Below are positions 16,403-25,371 of a stretch of DNA of 64,000 nucleotides, piece by piece. The translations under genes and the position numbers were made by a program. The notes beneath the pieces are model-generated. The model saw nothing but the letters and a program-made list of their open reading frames with translations. It was not told where the DNA came from and made no database searches. Position 1 is the first letter of the stretch. The number at the start of each line of letters is the position of its first letter. This stretch comes from Reyranella soli (GTDB taxonomy: Bacteria; Pseudomonadota; Alphaproteobacteria; Reyranellales; Reyranellaceae): contig NZ_BKAJ01000032.1 of assembly GCF_007992495.1 (NCBI RefSeq), forward strand, positions 1 to 64,000, read 5' to 3'.

Positions 16403-17362
16403 ATGCATTTCTTCAGGATTCTTCTTCTTGTGTTGTTTCTGGCCGTACCTGCTCGTGCGCAGCCGGCCTATCCGTCGAAACCGATCACGCTCGTGGCGGC
16501 TTTCGCGCCGGGCGGTGCAACCGACACGGCGGCACGCATCATCGCCAAGGAACTCTCGATCGAGCTCGGCCAACCGGTCGTCGTGGACAATCGCGCCGGC
16601 GCCGGCGGTGCGATCGGTGCCTCGTCGGTCGCCCGGGCGGCTCCTGACGGCTACACATTGTTGCTGGGAACGGGATCGGAGCTCGTCGTATTGCCGGCCG
16701 TGAAGATCAAGGCGCCCTACGACGCGTTGAAGGCCTTCGAGCCGATCGCCGAGATCGGCACGATCTCCTTCGTGCTGGTCGCCCATCCTGCCGTGCCTGC
16801 CAACACCGTTCAGGAGTTGGTCGCGCTCGCGCGGGCGTCGCCGGGAAAGCTGTCCTATGCGTCGTTCGGCATGGGCTCGACAAATCACCTGCTGGGTGAG
16901 TTCTTCATGAAGAGGTCCGGCACCGACCTGCTCCATGTCCCCTACAAGGGCAGTGCCGCCGCTGCGACCGATCTGGTCGCTGGTGAAGTCAAGCTCGCAT
17001 TCGATACGACGACCGTGGCAATGCCTCTGGTGCAGAGCGGCAAGCTGAAGGCGCTCGCCGTCCTGTCGTCCGCGCGGTCCAATGCCGCCCCGGACGTGCC
17101 GACGCTGACCGAGAGCGGGATCGCCCTGGCGACCGTGGGATGGGTGGGCGTGCTGGGGCCGCACGGCATGCCGGCGCCGATCGTCAGCCGACTCAACGAA
17201 GCGATCAACAAGGTGCTGGCGACGCCTGCCATCAGGGATGCGTTCGCCGAAAGAGGCGTCGGCGTCGTGACGACCACGCCGCAACAGTTCGGTGATTTCC
17301 TGAAGTCGGAAGTCAACGAATGGACGGAGGTCGTGAAGGCATCGGGAGTCCAGGTCGAGTAG
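16403..17362 (+). CDS. Bug family substrate-binding protein
   Basis: The 319-aa protein has a clear signal peptide (FFRILLLVLFLAVPARA|QPAYP) and Bug motifs: LVAAFAPGGATDTAARI, NRAGAGGAIG, SFGMGSTNHLLGEF and VPYKGSAAAATDL. I placed the start at ATG 16403 because it directly begins the signal peptide and follows GGGGGA; the upstream in-frame ATG at 16352 adds a charged, non-signal stretch. It follows the GntR gene by 59 bp. The solute is unknown, probably an aromatic or dicarboxylic acid of the pathway encoded nearby. Confidence 0.9.
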   Translation: MHFFRILLLVLFLAVPARAQPAYPSKPITLVAAFAPGGATDTAARIIAKELSIELGQPVVVDNRAGAGGAIGASSVARAAPDGYTLLLGTGSELVVLPAVKIKAPYDALKAFEPIAEIGTISFVLVAHPAVPANTVQELVALARASPGKLSYASFGMGSTNHLLGEFFMKRSGTDLLHVPYKGSAAAATDLVAGEVKLAFDTTTVAMPLVQSGKLKALAVLSSARSNAAPDVPTLTESGIALATVGWVGVLGPHGMPAPIVSRLNEAINKVLATPAIRDAFAERGVGVVTTTPQQFGDFLKSEVNEWTEVVKASGVQVE

Positions 17363-17397
17363 GCGAGGGTGGTGGGCGCCGACCGGCCTCCAGGACT

Positions 17398-18462
17398 CTA
17401 GTCCATTGCCTCAAAACCGGTCGCCCGCACGATGGCTGCCCAGCGCTGGCGCTCCTGTTCAAGGCGAGCCCTGAACTCGCGCGGGCCCTCGCCGGATACC
17501 TCGAAGCCGTAGTTGCGGATCGCGTCCTGCAGATCCTTGGCCTTGAGCGCCTCGAGCGTCGCGGCATTCAGCTTGGCCACGACGTCGGCCGGCGTCTTCG
17601 CCGGCACATAGAGACCCAGGCCGTCCTCGACGACCATGTCGCTGTATCCGAGCTCGCGGAACGTCGGCACATCGCGCAAAAGCTGCGCGCGTTGCGCACC
17701 GGAGATGGCGAAGGCACGGACCTTGCCCGCCTCGATCATCGCTGCGCCGTCGGCGATGGATCCGAAGTAGACCGGAATCTGGCCGGCAACGAGATCCTGT
17801 ATCCCCGGAGCGCCGCCCTTGTAGTGTGCCGGCGTCATGTCGAGGCCGGCAGCCTTGGCGAACATGGCGCCCGTAAAGTGCGGCGTGGCACCCGCCGCGG
17901 GCGTGCCATAGACGGCATACTTGGGATTCGCTTTCACCCATGCGACGAAGTCGGGCAACGTCTTCACGTTCTCCGGAACGAGCGGACCTACGAACATCGC
18001 AAGCGACATGCCGATCACGCGGGTGACCGGCGCAAAGTCGCGAAACACGTCGTAGCTCAACGACTTGTAGACGTGCGGGTAGAGGAACATCGTAGCGTCC
18101 GGCACAAAAACCATGACGCTGCCGTCGGCAGGTGCCGTGCGGACGAAATCGATCGCAATGCGGGCGCCCGCACCCACGCGGTTCTCGACGATCACGGAAG
18201 GGGCCGCGACGCCGCGCAGCTTGTCGCTGAGAATGCGCGCAAGCGCATCGGCAGCACCGCCGGGCGCAAAGCCGACGACGATCCGGGCGACCTGTGCCGG
18301 TGCTTGAGCGAAGGCCCGATGCGAGAAGGACAGGAGAGTGGCGGCTCCGACCAGCTGTCGGCGCTGGATACGACCAGGGGCACGGCGCGAGCCCTTGGTG
18401 GCGCGCCGTGGTGATGCATGTGAGAGCGACTGGCTGAATTTTGCCGACCCGTGTGACGCCAT
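17398..18462 (-). CDS. Bug family substrate-binding protein with twin-arginine-like signal
   Basis: The 354-aa protein starts with a long basic N-region, then GRIQRRQLVGAATLLSF and a cleavage-like AFA|QAPA, suggesting a twin-arginine (Tat) signal; the ATG at 18462 follows GGAGG. The Bug domain shows IVVGFAPGGAADALARI, NRVGAGARIA and HYKGGAPGIQDL. It faces the Bug gene ending at 17362 and is divergent from the serine hydrolase. The operator-like palindrome at 18526 lies in that divergent gap. The long N-region is unusual for the family, and a later internal start cannot be excluded. Confidence 0.85.
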   Translation of the reverse strand: MASHGSAKFSQSLSHASPRRATKGSRRAPGRIQRRQLVGAATLLSFSHRAFAQAPAQVARIVVGFAPGGAADALARILSDKLRGVAAPSVIVENRVGAGARIAIDFVRTAPADGSVMVFVPDATMFLYPHVYKSLSYDVFRDFAPVTRVIGMSLAMFVGPLVPENVKTLPDFVAWVKANPKYAVYGTPAAGATPHFTGAMFAKAAGLDMTPAHYKGGAPGIQDLVAGQIPVYFGSIADGAAMIEAGKVRAFAISGAQRAQLLRDVPTFRELGYSDMVVEDGLGLYVPAKTPADVVAKLNAATLEALKAKDLQDAIRNYGFEVSGEGPREFRARLEQERQRWAAIVRATGFEAMD

Positions 18463-18525
18463 TTGCGTTTCCTCCGGATTTCCTTGCGCGAATGCTCGCG
18501 GGTTTTGTGAATCTTGGCAAGAATA

Positions 18526-18542
18526 TTGTAATACCGTATTAC
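18526..18542. promoter_or_regulatory. Perfect palindromic operator-like site
   Basis: The 17-bp ttgtaataccgtattac includes the perfect inverted repeat gtaatac-c-gtattac (18528-18542). It lies in the divergent gap between a Bug gene (start 18462) and the serine hydrolase (start about 18576). A related sequence is at 11257-11273. The size and symmetry suit a GntR/FCD dimer. Confidence 0.6.
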
Positions 18543-18575
18543 GGTCTGATCGAACTTCGGCGAAGAGGGGATCAT

Positions 18576-19769
18576 TTGTCTCTCACCACGGCAGCGACGG
18601 CGGTCCACCGCGATGTTCACCGCGGGCCGCAGTCCTTTCCCATCCATGGTTTTTGCGCGCCGGGCTTCGAGCCGGTGAGGGAGGCCTTCGAGGCCAACTT
18701 CGAGCTCGAGGATGAGATCGGCGCCTGCGCCAGCGTCATGGTCGACGGGCAGAGCGTCGTCGATCTGTGGGGCGGCTGGCGCGACGCGGCTGGCACCAAG
18801 CCGTGGGAGCGTGACACCATCGTCTGCATGATGTCGGTCGCCAAGGCCGTGTCGTCGACCTGCCTTCACATGCTGATCGACCGTGGCCTGGTCGACCTCG
18901 ACGCGCCGGTCGCACGCTATTGGCCGGAGTTCGCCGCTGCCGGCAAGGAAAAGCTGCTGGTGCGCCACGTTCTGGACCATCGTGCCGGCCTGCCTATTCT
19001 CACCGAGCGCCTGCATCCGCGCGCGATGTTCGATCACGCGCTGATGGTCGGAGCCCTGGCCCGCCAGGCACCGCTGTGGGAACCCGGAACCAAAGCGGGC
19101 TACCACCTTCATAACCAGGGATTCCTGATCGACGAGATCGTTCGGCGCGTAACTGGGCTTACTCTCCCGCAGTTCCTGCGGAAGGAAGTGACGGGGCCGC
19201 TTGGGCTCGACTATCAGTTCGGCCTCTCGGCCGCCGATCAGGAGCGCTGTGCCGACTTCCTGCAGGCGACCGACGGCACGATCTTCGCGGCCCGCAACGG
19301 CGATCCCGGCAGACTCCTGTCGCGTGCATGGGACCAGCTGCCCGATCCGCTCGATCTCAATGCGCGGGAATGGCGCGAGGCCACCATCACGAGCGCCAGC
19401 GGCCACGGCAACGCACGCGCCATCGCTCGCCTCTACGGCGCCTTGGCGCACGGCGGCGAGCTCGATGGCGTACGCTTGATGTCCCAGGCAACGCTCGATC
19501 AGGCGATCGAGGAGCAGCACAACATGATCGAGGTCATGATGGAGCGGCCCTACCACCAGGCGCTGGGCTATCTGCTGACCTCACCGCCTCTGGTGTGGAT
19601 GGGACCGGGACGGCGTTCGTTCGGCCATCATGGAGTCGGTGGATCGATCGGCCTGGGCGATCCCGATGCCAAGGTCGGCTTCTGCTACGCGATGAACAAG
19701 ATGCATGCCCGCGTCGACAACGGGCCGCGTGCGCGGCGCCTGATCGAGGCGGTGTACCGTTGCCTGTGA
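18576..19769 (+). CDS. Serine hydrolase (beta-lactamase/EstB family)
   Basis: The 397-aa protein (from TTG 18576) is a class-C beta-lactamase-fold hydrolase: the SxxK motif is SVAK with Ser87 and Lys90, the Tyr motif is in GYHLHNQG, and a HHGVGGS segment stands near the third box. EstB-type members hydrolyse esters and short amides rather than beta-lactams. The start is uncertain; the TTG has gagggg 6 nt upstream and lies after the operator, whereas the open frame continues to 18441 through the operator itself. It overlaps the SDR gene by GTGA. Confidence 0.85.
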   Translation: MSLTTAATAVHRDVHRGPQSFPIHGFCAPGFEPVREAFEANFELEDEIGACASVMVDGQSVVDLWGGWRDAAGTKPWERDTIVCMMSVAKAVSSTCLHMLIDRGLVDLDAPVARYWPEFAAAGKEKLLVRHVLDHRAGLPILTERLHPRAMFDHALMVGALARQAPLWEPGTKAGYHLHNQGFLIDEIVRRVTGLTLPQFLRKEVTGPLGLDYQFGLSAADQERCADFLQATDGTIFAARNGDPGRLLSRAWDQLPDPLDLNAREWREATITSASGHGNARAIARLYGALAHGGELDGVRLMSQATLDQAIEEQHNMIEVMMERPYHQALGYLLTSPPLVWMGPGRRSFGHHGVGGSIGLGDPDAKVGFCYAMNKMHARVDNGPRARRLIEAVYRCL

Positions 19770-20536
19770 ACGACTCGTCGAGGATCGTCGTCATTACCGG
19801 CGGCGGCGGTGGGATTGGCGCCGCCTGCGCCAGGGCGATGGCGCGGCAGGGCTGGCACGTTGTCGTCTGCGATATCGACAAAGGCCGTGCCGAGGCTGTT
19901 GCTCGCGAGGTTGGGGGCACCGGCCGTGCATTGGATATCGCCGACGCAGCCGCGGTCGAGACGCTGGCATCCTCGGTCGAAGCCGAGGTCGGACCGTGCG
20001 CCGGTCTGATCGCATGTGCCGCTCACCTCGAGAATCCGCACCAGCCGGAAGAGCAATCGCTCGAGGAATGGCGGCGGATCGTCGACGTCAATGTGAGCGG
20101 CAGCTTTCATACCTGCCGGGCTTTCGGCGGCCGCATGGCCAAGCGCGGCCGCGGCGCCATAGTCACCATCGCCTCGATCACGGCCTTGGGCAGCTCGCCG
20201 CTCGTCGCCTACGGCCCCAGCAAGGCGGCTTTGATGACCATGACGCGGAACCTTGCGGTAGCGTGGGGCCGCCGCCAGGTGCGCGTCAACTGCGTGGCGC
20301 CCGGACCGACCCTCACGCCCGCGGTCCTGGCGAGCCACGCGCGGGGTGAGCGCGATCCGGCGGTCATGGAGCGCGCGACCGCGCTCGGCCGCCTCGTGCA
20401 ACCCGATGAGGTCGCGGCGGCGGTGACCTTTCTGATGTCGGACCAGGCGTCCGCGATCACCGGTGTGGTCTTGCCGGTCGACGCGGGAGTTTCGGTCACG
20501 GGAATCTGGAACCTCTATGGCGGCGTGCCTGCCTGA
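19766..20536 (+). CDS. Short-chain dehydrogenase/reductase
   Basis: The 256-aa SDR has the NAD(P)-binding glycine motif TGGGGGIG near the N-terminus, the NAG-like segment replaced by CAAHLEN, and the catalytic Ser-Tyr-Lys (SITALGSS then YGPSK). It starts at GTG 19766 within the previous stop (GTGA), so it is coupled to the serine hydrolase. It would oxidise or reduce a hydroxyl or keto intermediate of the pathway. Its gene is followed 13 bp later by a GntR regulator. Confidence 0.9.
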   Translation: MNDSSRIVVITGGGGGIGAACARAMARQGWHVVVCDIDKGRAEAVAREVGGTGRALDIADAAAVETLASSVEAEVGPCAGLIACAAHLENPHQPEEQSLEEWRRIVDVNVSGSFHTCRAFGGRMAKRGRGAIVTIASITALGSSPLVAYGPSKAALMTMTRNLAVAWGRRQVRVNCVAPGPTLTPAVLASHARGERDPAVMERATALGRLVQPDEVAAAVTFLMSDQASAITGVVLPVDAGVSVTGIWNLYGGVPA

Positions 20537-20549
20537 AGCGGGGAGCAAA

Positions 20550-21260
20550 ATGACTGAATCTCCGAGCATGAAAGTGATCAGGATTGCGGCGCCGCTGCGC
20601 CGGCAGGTGCTCGACAACATCCGCGAAGCCATCGCGGTCGGGCGGCTGCCCGCCGGCGGTCGCCTCGTGGAGCGCGAGCTCTGCGAGATGACGGGCGTCA
20701 GCCGCACCTTGGTCCGTGAAGCCCTACGGCAGCTGGAGAGCGAGGGCCTGGTCGAGGTGATTGCCAACAAGGGGCCGATCGTCGCCAAGTTCTCGGCGAA
20801 CCAGGCCCGTGAGGTTTACGAACTGCGCGCCGAGCTCGAAGGCCTGGCGAGCGAGCTGTTTGCCGATCGCGCGGACGAGAGGCAGCGCAAGGCGTTGCAG
20901 GAGGCCTTCGCTGCCCTGCGAGCGGCATACGTCGTGGGTGAACGCAGTGGCATGCTTGCCGCAAAAACGAGATTCTACGATTGCCTCGTCCAGGGGGCAG
21001 GCAATGAAACGCTGGGCGTGATGCTGCGACAGCTGCATGCCCGCGCCATGGTCCTGCGCGGGACTTCGTTGTCGCAACCGGGCCGGACCGCCGCAAGTGA
21101 ACGCGAAATCGCCGAGATCATGAAGGCGATTCGACGGCGCGATGGCGCGGCGGCGCGCAAGGCCTCCATCGGCCACATAACCAAGGCCGCGCGAGTGGCG
21201 CAGCAGGTGCTGGAGTCTGCTGCGGGGGAAACCGATGAGCTGGCGCGGAGGCGAGCCTAG
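20550..21260 (+). CDS. GntR family regulator with FCD domain, copy 2
   Basis: The 236-aa protein parallels the regulator at 15669: winged HTH with [28 protein letters not shown] and an FCD effector domain. ATG 20550 follows gggag; the open frame further upstream lies inside the SDR gene. The two FCD regulators in one island suggest either a duplicated control circuit or two overlapping pathways. Candidate targets are the operator-like sites at 11257-11286 and 18526-18542. It is followed 2 bp later by another SDR gene. Confidence 0.92.
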   Translation: MTESPSMKVIRIAAPLRRQVLDNIREAIAVGRLPAGGRLVERELCEMTGVSRTLVREALRQLESEGLVEVIANKGPIVAKFSANQAREVYELRAELEGLASELFADRADERQRKALQEAFAALRAAYVVGERSGMLAAKTRFYDCLVQGAGNETLGVMLRQLHARAMVLRGTSLSQPGRTAASEREIAEIMKAIRRRDGAAARKASIGHITKAARVAQQVLESAAGETDELARRRA

Positions 21261-21262
21261 CC

Positions 21263-22018
21263 ATGACTGAGCTGCAAGACCACGTTGGCTTTGTCACCGG
21301 CGCCGGCCGTGGCATCGGGCAGGCAACGGCGCTGCTGCTGGCTCGGCGCGGCGCCACAGTCGGCATATGCGATCGCGACGGCGCGAGCGTGTCGGCCACT
21401 GTGGCTGAAATCAGGGCGCAGGGCGGCAATGCGCACGGCTATGTCGTCGATGTGGGCGAACGTCAGGCGACGCTCGATGCCGTCGGCAAGTTTGCGCACG
21501 AATGCGGACGGCTCGACTCCCTCATCGCGAGCGCCATGTGGATCCGCTACGAACCGATCGAGGACGTGAGGGACGAGGTGGTGGACCGCATGTTCGCCGT
21601 CGGCATGAAGGCCGTCCTGTGGGCCGCGCAGGCGGCGCGGCAGGCCATGCAAAGCGAGCGCGGCGGCTCGCTGGTCACCTTCGCATCGCCGGTCGCAGAC
21701 CGGGGCCACCGGGGGACAGCGGTCTACACTGCCGTGAAAGGCGCGGTCGCGGCACTCACGCGACAGCTCGCCATGGAGCTGGCGCCGCGGAACATCCGGG
21801 TCAATGCCGTTACCCCCGGATCGACGGTCACGCCAGGCGCTCAGGCGATTGTCGACGAGGCGGGCTGGGAAGTGCGTCGCCGGGCAACGCCGCTCGGCAG
21901 GTTGGGCCAGCCGTCGGACATCGCCGAAGCCGTTGCCTTTCTTGTTTCTCCTCGCGCCTCGTTCGTCACTGGCGAGATCCTCCACGTTGATGGTGGCCTG
22001 ACCGCCGGCGCTTTTTGA
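21263..22018 (+). CDS. Short-chain dehydrogenase/reductase
   Basis: The 251-aa SDR has TGAGRGIG at residues 12-19, a Ser in VTFASPVAD and the YTAVK catalytic pair, and ends with the usual [12 protein letters not shown]. Position 92-94, where NAG is usual, reads SAM, a small deviation. It is the last plus-strand gene of the operon from 18576 and converges on a Bug gene with a 13-bp gap. The substrate is unknown. Confidence 0.9.
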   Translation: MTELQDHVGFVTGAGRGIGQATALLLARRGATVGICDRDGASVSATVAEIRAQGGNAHGYVVDVGERQATLDAVGKFAHECGRLDSLIASAMWIRYEPIEDVRDEVVDRMFAVGMKAVLWAAQAARQAMQSERGGSLVTFASPVADRGHRGTAVYTAVKGAVAALTRQLAMELAPRNIRVNAVTPGSTVTPGAQAIVDEAGWEVRRRATPLGRLGQPSDIAEAVAFLVSPRASFVTGEILHVDGGLTAGAF

Positions 22019-22031
22019 CCGCGAGTCCGTC

Positions 22032-23006
22032 TTACTCAGGCTCGAAGTTCGCCGCCTTCAGCAGCGCGACGTTGCGCTCGATGTCGCGCGCCATGAAGTC
22101 CGTGAAGGCCGCCGGTCCGTCGAATGCCGGCACGGTGCCGACATTGGTGAATTGGCGTCGGACCTCCTCGTTCGCGACGGTACGCTGCAGCCCGTCGGCG
22201 AGCTTGTCGAGAACGGCCGGCGGCAGGCCGCGCGGGCCCCAGACGCCGTACCAGCTGTTGAAGACGAAGCCGGGCAGGCCGGATTCCGCCGCAGTCGGGA
22301 CTTCGGGGGCGAGCGGGCTGCGCTCCGCGGTGGTGATCGCCAGCACCTTCATGCGACCGGCGCGCACCTGCTGAAGCGCGGCGACGCCGGCATCGATGAA
22401 GAGCTGCACGCTGTTGCTGCCGAGATCGGTGAGCGCCGCGGCGGCGCCGCGATAGGGCACCATGCTGATGTCGACGCCGGCCAGGCGGTTGAATTCGAGG
22501 GTCGCGAGATGGCCGGCCGCGCCCAGCGAGGATAGCGCGAACGAATAGCGCTGCGGCTCGCGCTTGGCCGAGGCGATCAGTTCGCCCAGCGTGTTGGCCG
22601 GGACGCTGTTGGCGGCCAGCACCAGCAGCGGCGCTTCGCCGACTCGGGCGACCGGCTGGAAGTCGGCCTGCGGGTCGTAGCGCGTGCTCTTCAGGATGTG
22701 GCGGCCGAGAGCGAAGATGCTGGCGCTGAACAGCAGCGTGTGGCCGTCGGGCGGCGACTGCCGCACGTGGTCGCTGCCGACGGTGCCCTGACCGCCGGCG
22801 CGGTTCTCGACGACGATGTTGGCGGGCAGCGCCGTCGCCAGGCCTTGCGCTGTGAGTCGCGCCGTCGAATCGGTCTGGCCGCCAGGCGGGAAGGGGACGA
22901 CCCAGCGGATCGGGCGATTGTCCGGGAACGACTGCGCGAAGGCGGAGCGACCGAGCAGAGGCAGGCTCAGGCCGGCGCTCAACCAGGATCGACGAGTGAG
23001 TTGCAT
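22032..23006 (-). CDS. Bug family substrate-binding protein with RR-type signal
   Basis: The 324-aa protein begins MQLTRRSWLSAGLSLPLLG, a twin-arginine-like export signal, with cleavage near SAFA|QSFP. Bug motifs follow: WVVPFPPGGQTDSTARL, NRAGGQGTVG and VPYRGAAAALTDL. I used ATG 23006, which follows GGAG and starts the signal; the frame extends upstream without homology. It is divergent from an IclR regulator 154 bp away, which probably controls it. Confidence 0.9.
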   Translation of the reverse strand: MQLTRRSWLSAGLSLPLLGRSAFAQSFPDNRPIRWVVPFPPGGQTDSTARLTAQGLATALPANIVVENRAGGQGTVGSDHVRQSPPDGHTLLFSASIFALGRHILKSTRYDPQADFQPVARVGEAPLLVLAANSVPANTLGELIASAKREPQRYSFALSSLGAAGHLATLEFNRLAGVDISMVPYRGAAAALTDLGSNSVQLFIDAGVAALQQVRAGRMKVLAITTAERSPLAPEVPTAAESGLPGFVFNSWYGVWGPRGLPPAVLDKLADGLQRTVANEEVRRQFTNVGTVPAFDGPAAFTDFMARDIERNVALLKAANFEPE

Positions 23007-23160
23007 TGTGCAGGCGCTCCTTGATGTCTCGGCCAACTTGGGATGCAAGGTGCGGGCCGGTCAACAACGCCGGTGCGCGCGCTGCGCCCGCTGCGTTCGC
23101 CTTGCGCACGTATCGTTGAAGAGGCTTGCGCCGGCTCGTCTTATGGCGTGGCATCGCGAG

Positions 23161-23940
23161 ATGAAGAGCGATGTCCGAATGACCTCCCGTCGCACCGGCG
23201 TGCAATCGTTCGAGCGTGGCCTGGCGCTGCTGCGCGCCTTCGGCGCCGAGCGCACGGCGATGACGACGGCCGAAGCCGCATCGGCGGCGGGGCTGACGCG
23301 CGCCGCTGCGCGGCGACTGCTGATGACTTTGCAGGAGCAGGGCTATGCCCAGTTCGACGGCAAGCGTTACACGCTGACGCCGCGCGTGCTCGAGCTTGGC
23401 TTCGCCTGGTTGTCGGCGCAGCCTTTGTTCGGTGTCGGCGAGCCGGTCGCCAAGCAACTGGCCGAGCGGCTGAACGAGACGGTGTCGATCGGCACGCTCG
23501 ACATACCCGACGTCGTCTATCTGGTGCGCGCCCTTTCCTCGCGCGCGCTGCATCTGCGCGTGGGCCCGGGCACGCGCATTCCGGCGCACACTTCGTCGAT
23601 GGGGCTGATCCTGCTCGGGAGCCTCGAGCCGGCTCAGCTCGACGCCTTCTTCAAGCAGTGGCCACGCCGTCGCTACACCGACCGCACGCCGGTCGAGGAG
23701 GGCGAGGTCCGTGCCTTGATCGAGGCCGCCGGGCGCGACGGCTACTGCTACCTGCGCGGCGTCATGGAAGACAGCATCGCAGGGCTCAGCGTGCCGGTGC
23801 GCGATCGCGCGAAGGGGCGGGCGATCGCCGCGCTCAATGTCAGCACCAGCCTGCAGCGCACCTCGCCGGAGGAGGCGTTCGCCAAGCTCCTGCCCGAGAT
23901 GCGCGCCGCCGCCCAGTCGATCGAGGCGGCATTGCGTTGA
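23161..23940 (+). CDS. IclR family transcriptional regulator
   Basis: The 259-aa protein has the IclR winged HTH (about 20-75, TTAEAASAAGLTRAAARRLLMTL) and an effector domain with AHTSSMGLILLGSL and DSIAGLSVPVRD. The pattern suits PcaR/PobR-type regulators. ATG 23161 is chosen; ATG 23179 is an alternative. It is divergent from the Bug gene at 22032-23006 and is followed 14 bp later by the M24 gene, so it likely governs both directions. I saw no convincing palindrome in the 154-bp gap. Confidence 0.9.
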   Translation: MKSDVRMTSRRTGVQSFERGLALLRAFGAERTAMTTAEAASAAGLTRAAARRLLMTLQEQGYAQFDGKRYTLTPRVLELGFAWLSAQPLFGVGEPVAKQLAERLNETVSIGTLDIPDVVYLVRALSSRALHLRVGPGTRIPAHTSSMGLILLGSLEPAQLDAFFKQWPRRRYTDRTPVEEGEVRALIEAAGRDGYCYLRGVMEDSIAGLSVPVRDRAKGRAIAALNVSTSLQRTSPEEAFAKLLPEMRAAAQSIEAALR

Positions 23941-23954
23941 GGGGGGGAACGGGC

Positions 23955-25145
23955 ATGCAAGCGTTGTCGGTAGCGGTTCGCGATCACAGGCACGGCCGCC
24001 TGCGCGAGGTCATGCGTGCACAGAGGTTGGACGCCTTGCTGCTCACCGGAGCGGATTTCTTTTCCTTCGCCTCGAACCACGACATGACGGACCTCGCCTG
24101 GGAGCGACCCTTTCTGCTGGTACTGCCGGCTTCCGGCGATTCGCTGGCGATCCTGGCCGACCAGGGACGCCACCTGTTCGAGATGGAGCGGGCGCGCGGC
24201 ACGCTGTGGATCGACGACCTGGTGTTCTATTCGGAGACGCCGCAGCTGCGGTCGGGTGCCAGGCCGGCGACCGAATGGCGCGAGCTGGTGGCCGAGACGC
24301 TGACGGCGCGCGGCCTGGATCGATCGCGCATCGGCTGCGACGCCGCGACGGGGCCGCTGACGGGTGCCCTGTCGCTGCTGCCCGGGATCGAGCTGGCCAA
24401 TGTCAACGCAGCGCTGCGGCCGACGCGCTGGGTGAAGCATGGCGAGGAAGTCGCGGTGATGTCGGCGCTGGCCGACCTGTCGGCGGCGGTCATGCCGCAC
24501 TATCGCGAGGAGCTGCGGCCTGGTCGCTCGGTGCAACAGGCCGATGCCGCCATCGCGGCGCGATTGCACGGCGAGGCGGAGCAACGTTTCGCCGGCGCGA
24601 ATTTCTCCATCGTAAAGGCGACCACGGTCGCCGGCGCCGCATCGGCCTCGCCGCACGGCGACGGCGTTTCCTGTGGCAGGCGGGTGGAGGTCGACAGCGT
24701 TGCCGTCAGCACGGTGGTGACGCGCCTGAACGGCCTGGTGATGGAGATCGCGCGCACCTGGCAGATCGGCCGGCCCGGCGTGCGCCGGCATGCCCTGCAC
24801 AGCTGCGCCGTCATGGCCCAGGAAGCGGCCATCGACGCTGCCATGTCGGGCGAGCCGGTCTCCGGCATCGACCGGGCGGCACGGCGGGTGATCGAGGCGT
24901 CGGGTTTCGCTTCGCATCTCCTGCACCGGAGCGGACACGGCATCGGCGTGGTCCAGCACGACTTCCCCGAGGACGTGCCGTTCAACGGCCGTCCCCTCGA
25001 GGCCGGCGAGCTCTACGCCGTCGAGCCCGGCCTCTACGTGCCCGGCGTCGGCGGGTTTCGCTGCGCCGACGTCGTGCTGGTCGGAACGCGCGCGCAGCGT
25101 CTGCCGGCGCCGCCCAAGGACATTGTTTCTTGCACGATAGTTTGA
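23955..25145 (+). CDS. M24 (Xaa-Pro aminopeptidase/creatinase-like) protein with altered metal site
   Basis: The 396-aa protein has the two-domain M24 layout: an N-terminal creatinase-type domain (1-150) and a pita-bread catalytic domain. Asp247 (VEVDS), His328 (SGHGIG) and Glu357 (VEPGLY) match metal ligands. The second Asp of the usual D-x-T-R-T is Glu264 (MEIART), and the last ligand Glu is Ala371 (FRCADVV). Loss of ligands is known in creatinase, which works without metal, so a hydrolase other than a peptidase is plausible. ATG 23955 has only the G-rich gggggggaacgggc upstream, and the long upstream frame lies in the IclR gene. Confidence 0.82.
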   Translation: MQALSVAVRDHRHGRLREVMRAQRLDALLLTGADFFSFASNHDMTDLAWERPFLLVLPASGDSLAILADQGRHLFEMERARGTLWIDDLVFYSETPQLRSGARPATEWRELVAETLTARGLDRSRIGCDAATGPLTGALSLLPGIELANVNAALRPTRWVKHGEEVAVMSALADLSAAVMPHYREELRPGRSVQQADAAIAARLHGEAEQRFAGANFSIVKATTVAGAASASPHGDGVSCGRRVEVDSVAVSTVVTRLNGLVMEIARTWQIGRPGVRRHALHSCAVMAQEAAIDAAMSGEPVSGIDRAARRVIEASGFASHLLHRSGHGIGVVQHDFPEDVPFNGRPLEAGELYAVEPGLYVPGVGGFRCADVVLVGTRAQRLPAPPKDIVSCTIV

Positions 25146-25249
25146 CGGCATTGCTGGCATTCGACCGGCCGGACTGGGATTTTGCGTCAAACTCCCCTTT
25201 ATGGGGCGCAATAATACCCGTTGCCTGATAAAAACCGTGGTTTTGGAGA

Positions 25250-25279
25250 TTGACAGGAGAAAGAGACCCAAGTTATATT
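25250..25279 (+). promoter_or_regulatory. Sigma70-type promoter
   Basis: A consensus -35 ttgaca (25250-25255) is followed 18 bp later by tatatt (25274-25279), five of six matches to the -10. The 226-bp gap around it is AT-rich against its surroundings. It would drive the hydrolase/alcohol dehydrogenase operon beginning at 25372, with a leader of about 85 nt. Confidence 0.65.
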
Positions 25280-25371
25280 TCTTTCGTGAAATCCGTGTGC
25301 GTCGCGGAACGATAGGTTTTCACCTCCAGCCGGGGATTAACCGACCGGAAATGCCGGTCTATAGAAGGAGC

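Noticed and set aside
23007-23160. Possible IclR operator in the divergent gap
   Set aside because: Only GC-rich partial repeats are present, and none has symmetry comparable to the sites at 7490 or 18528.
25188-25205. Small hairpin ccccttatgggg-like after the M24 gene as terminator
   Set aside because: The stem is only four G-C pairs and lacks a T-run.
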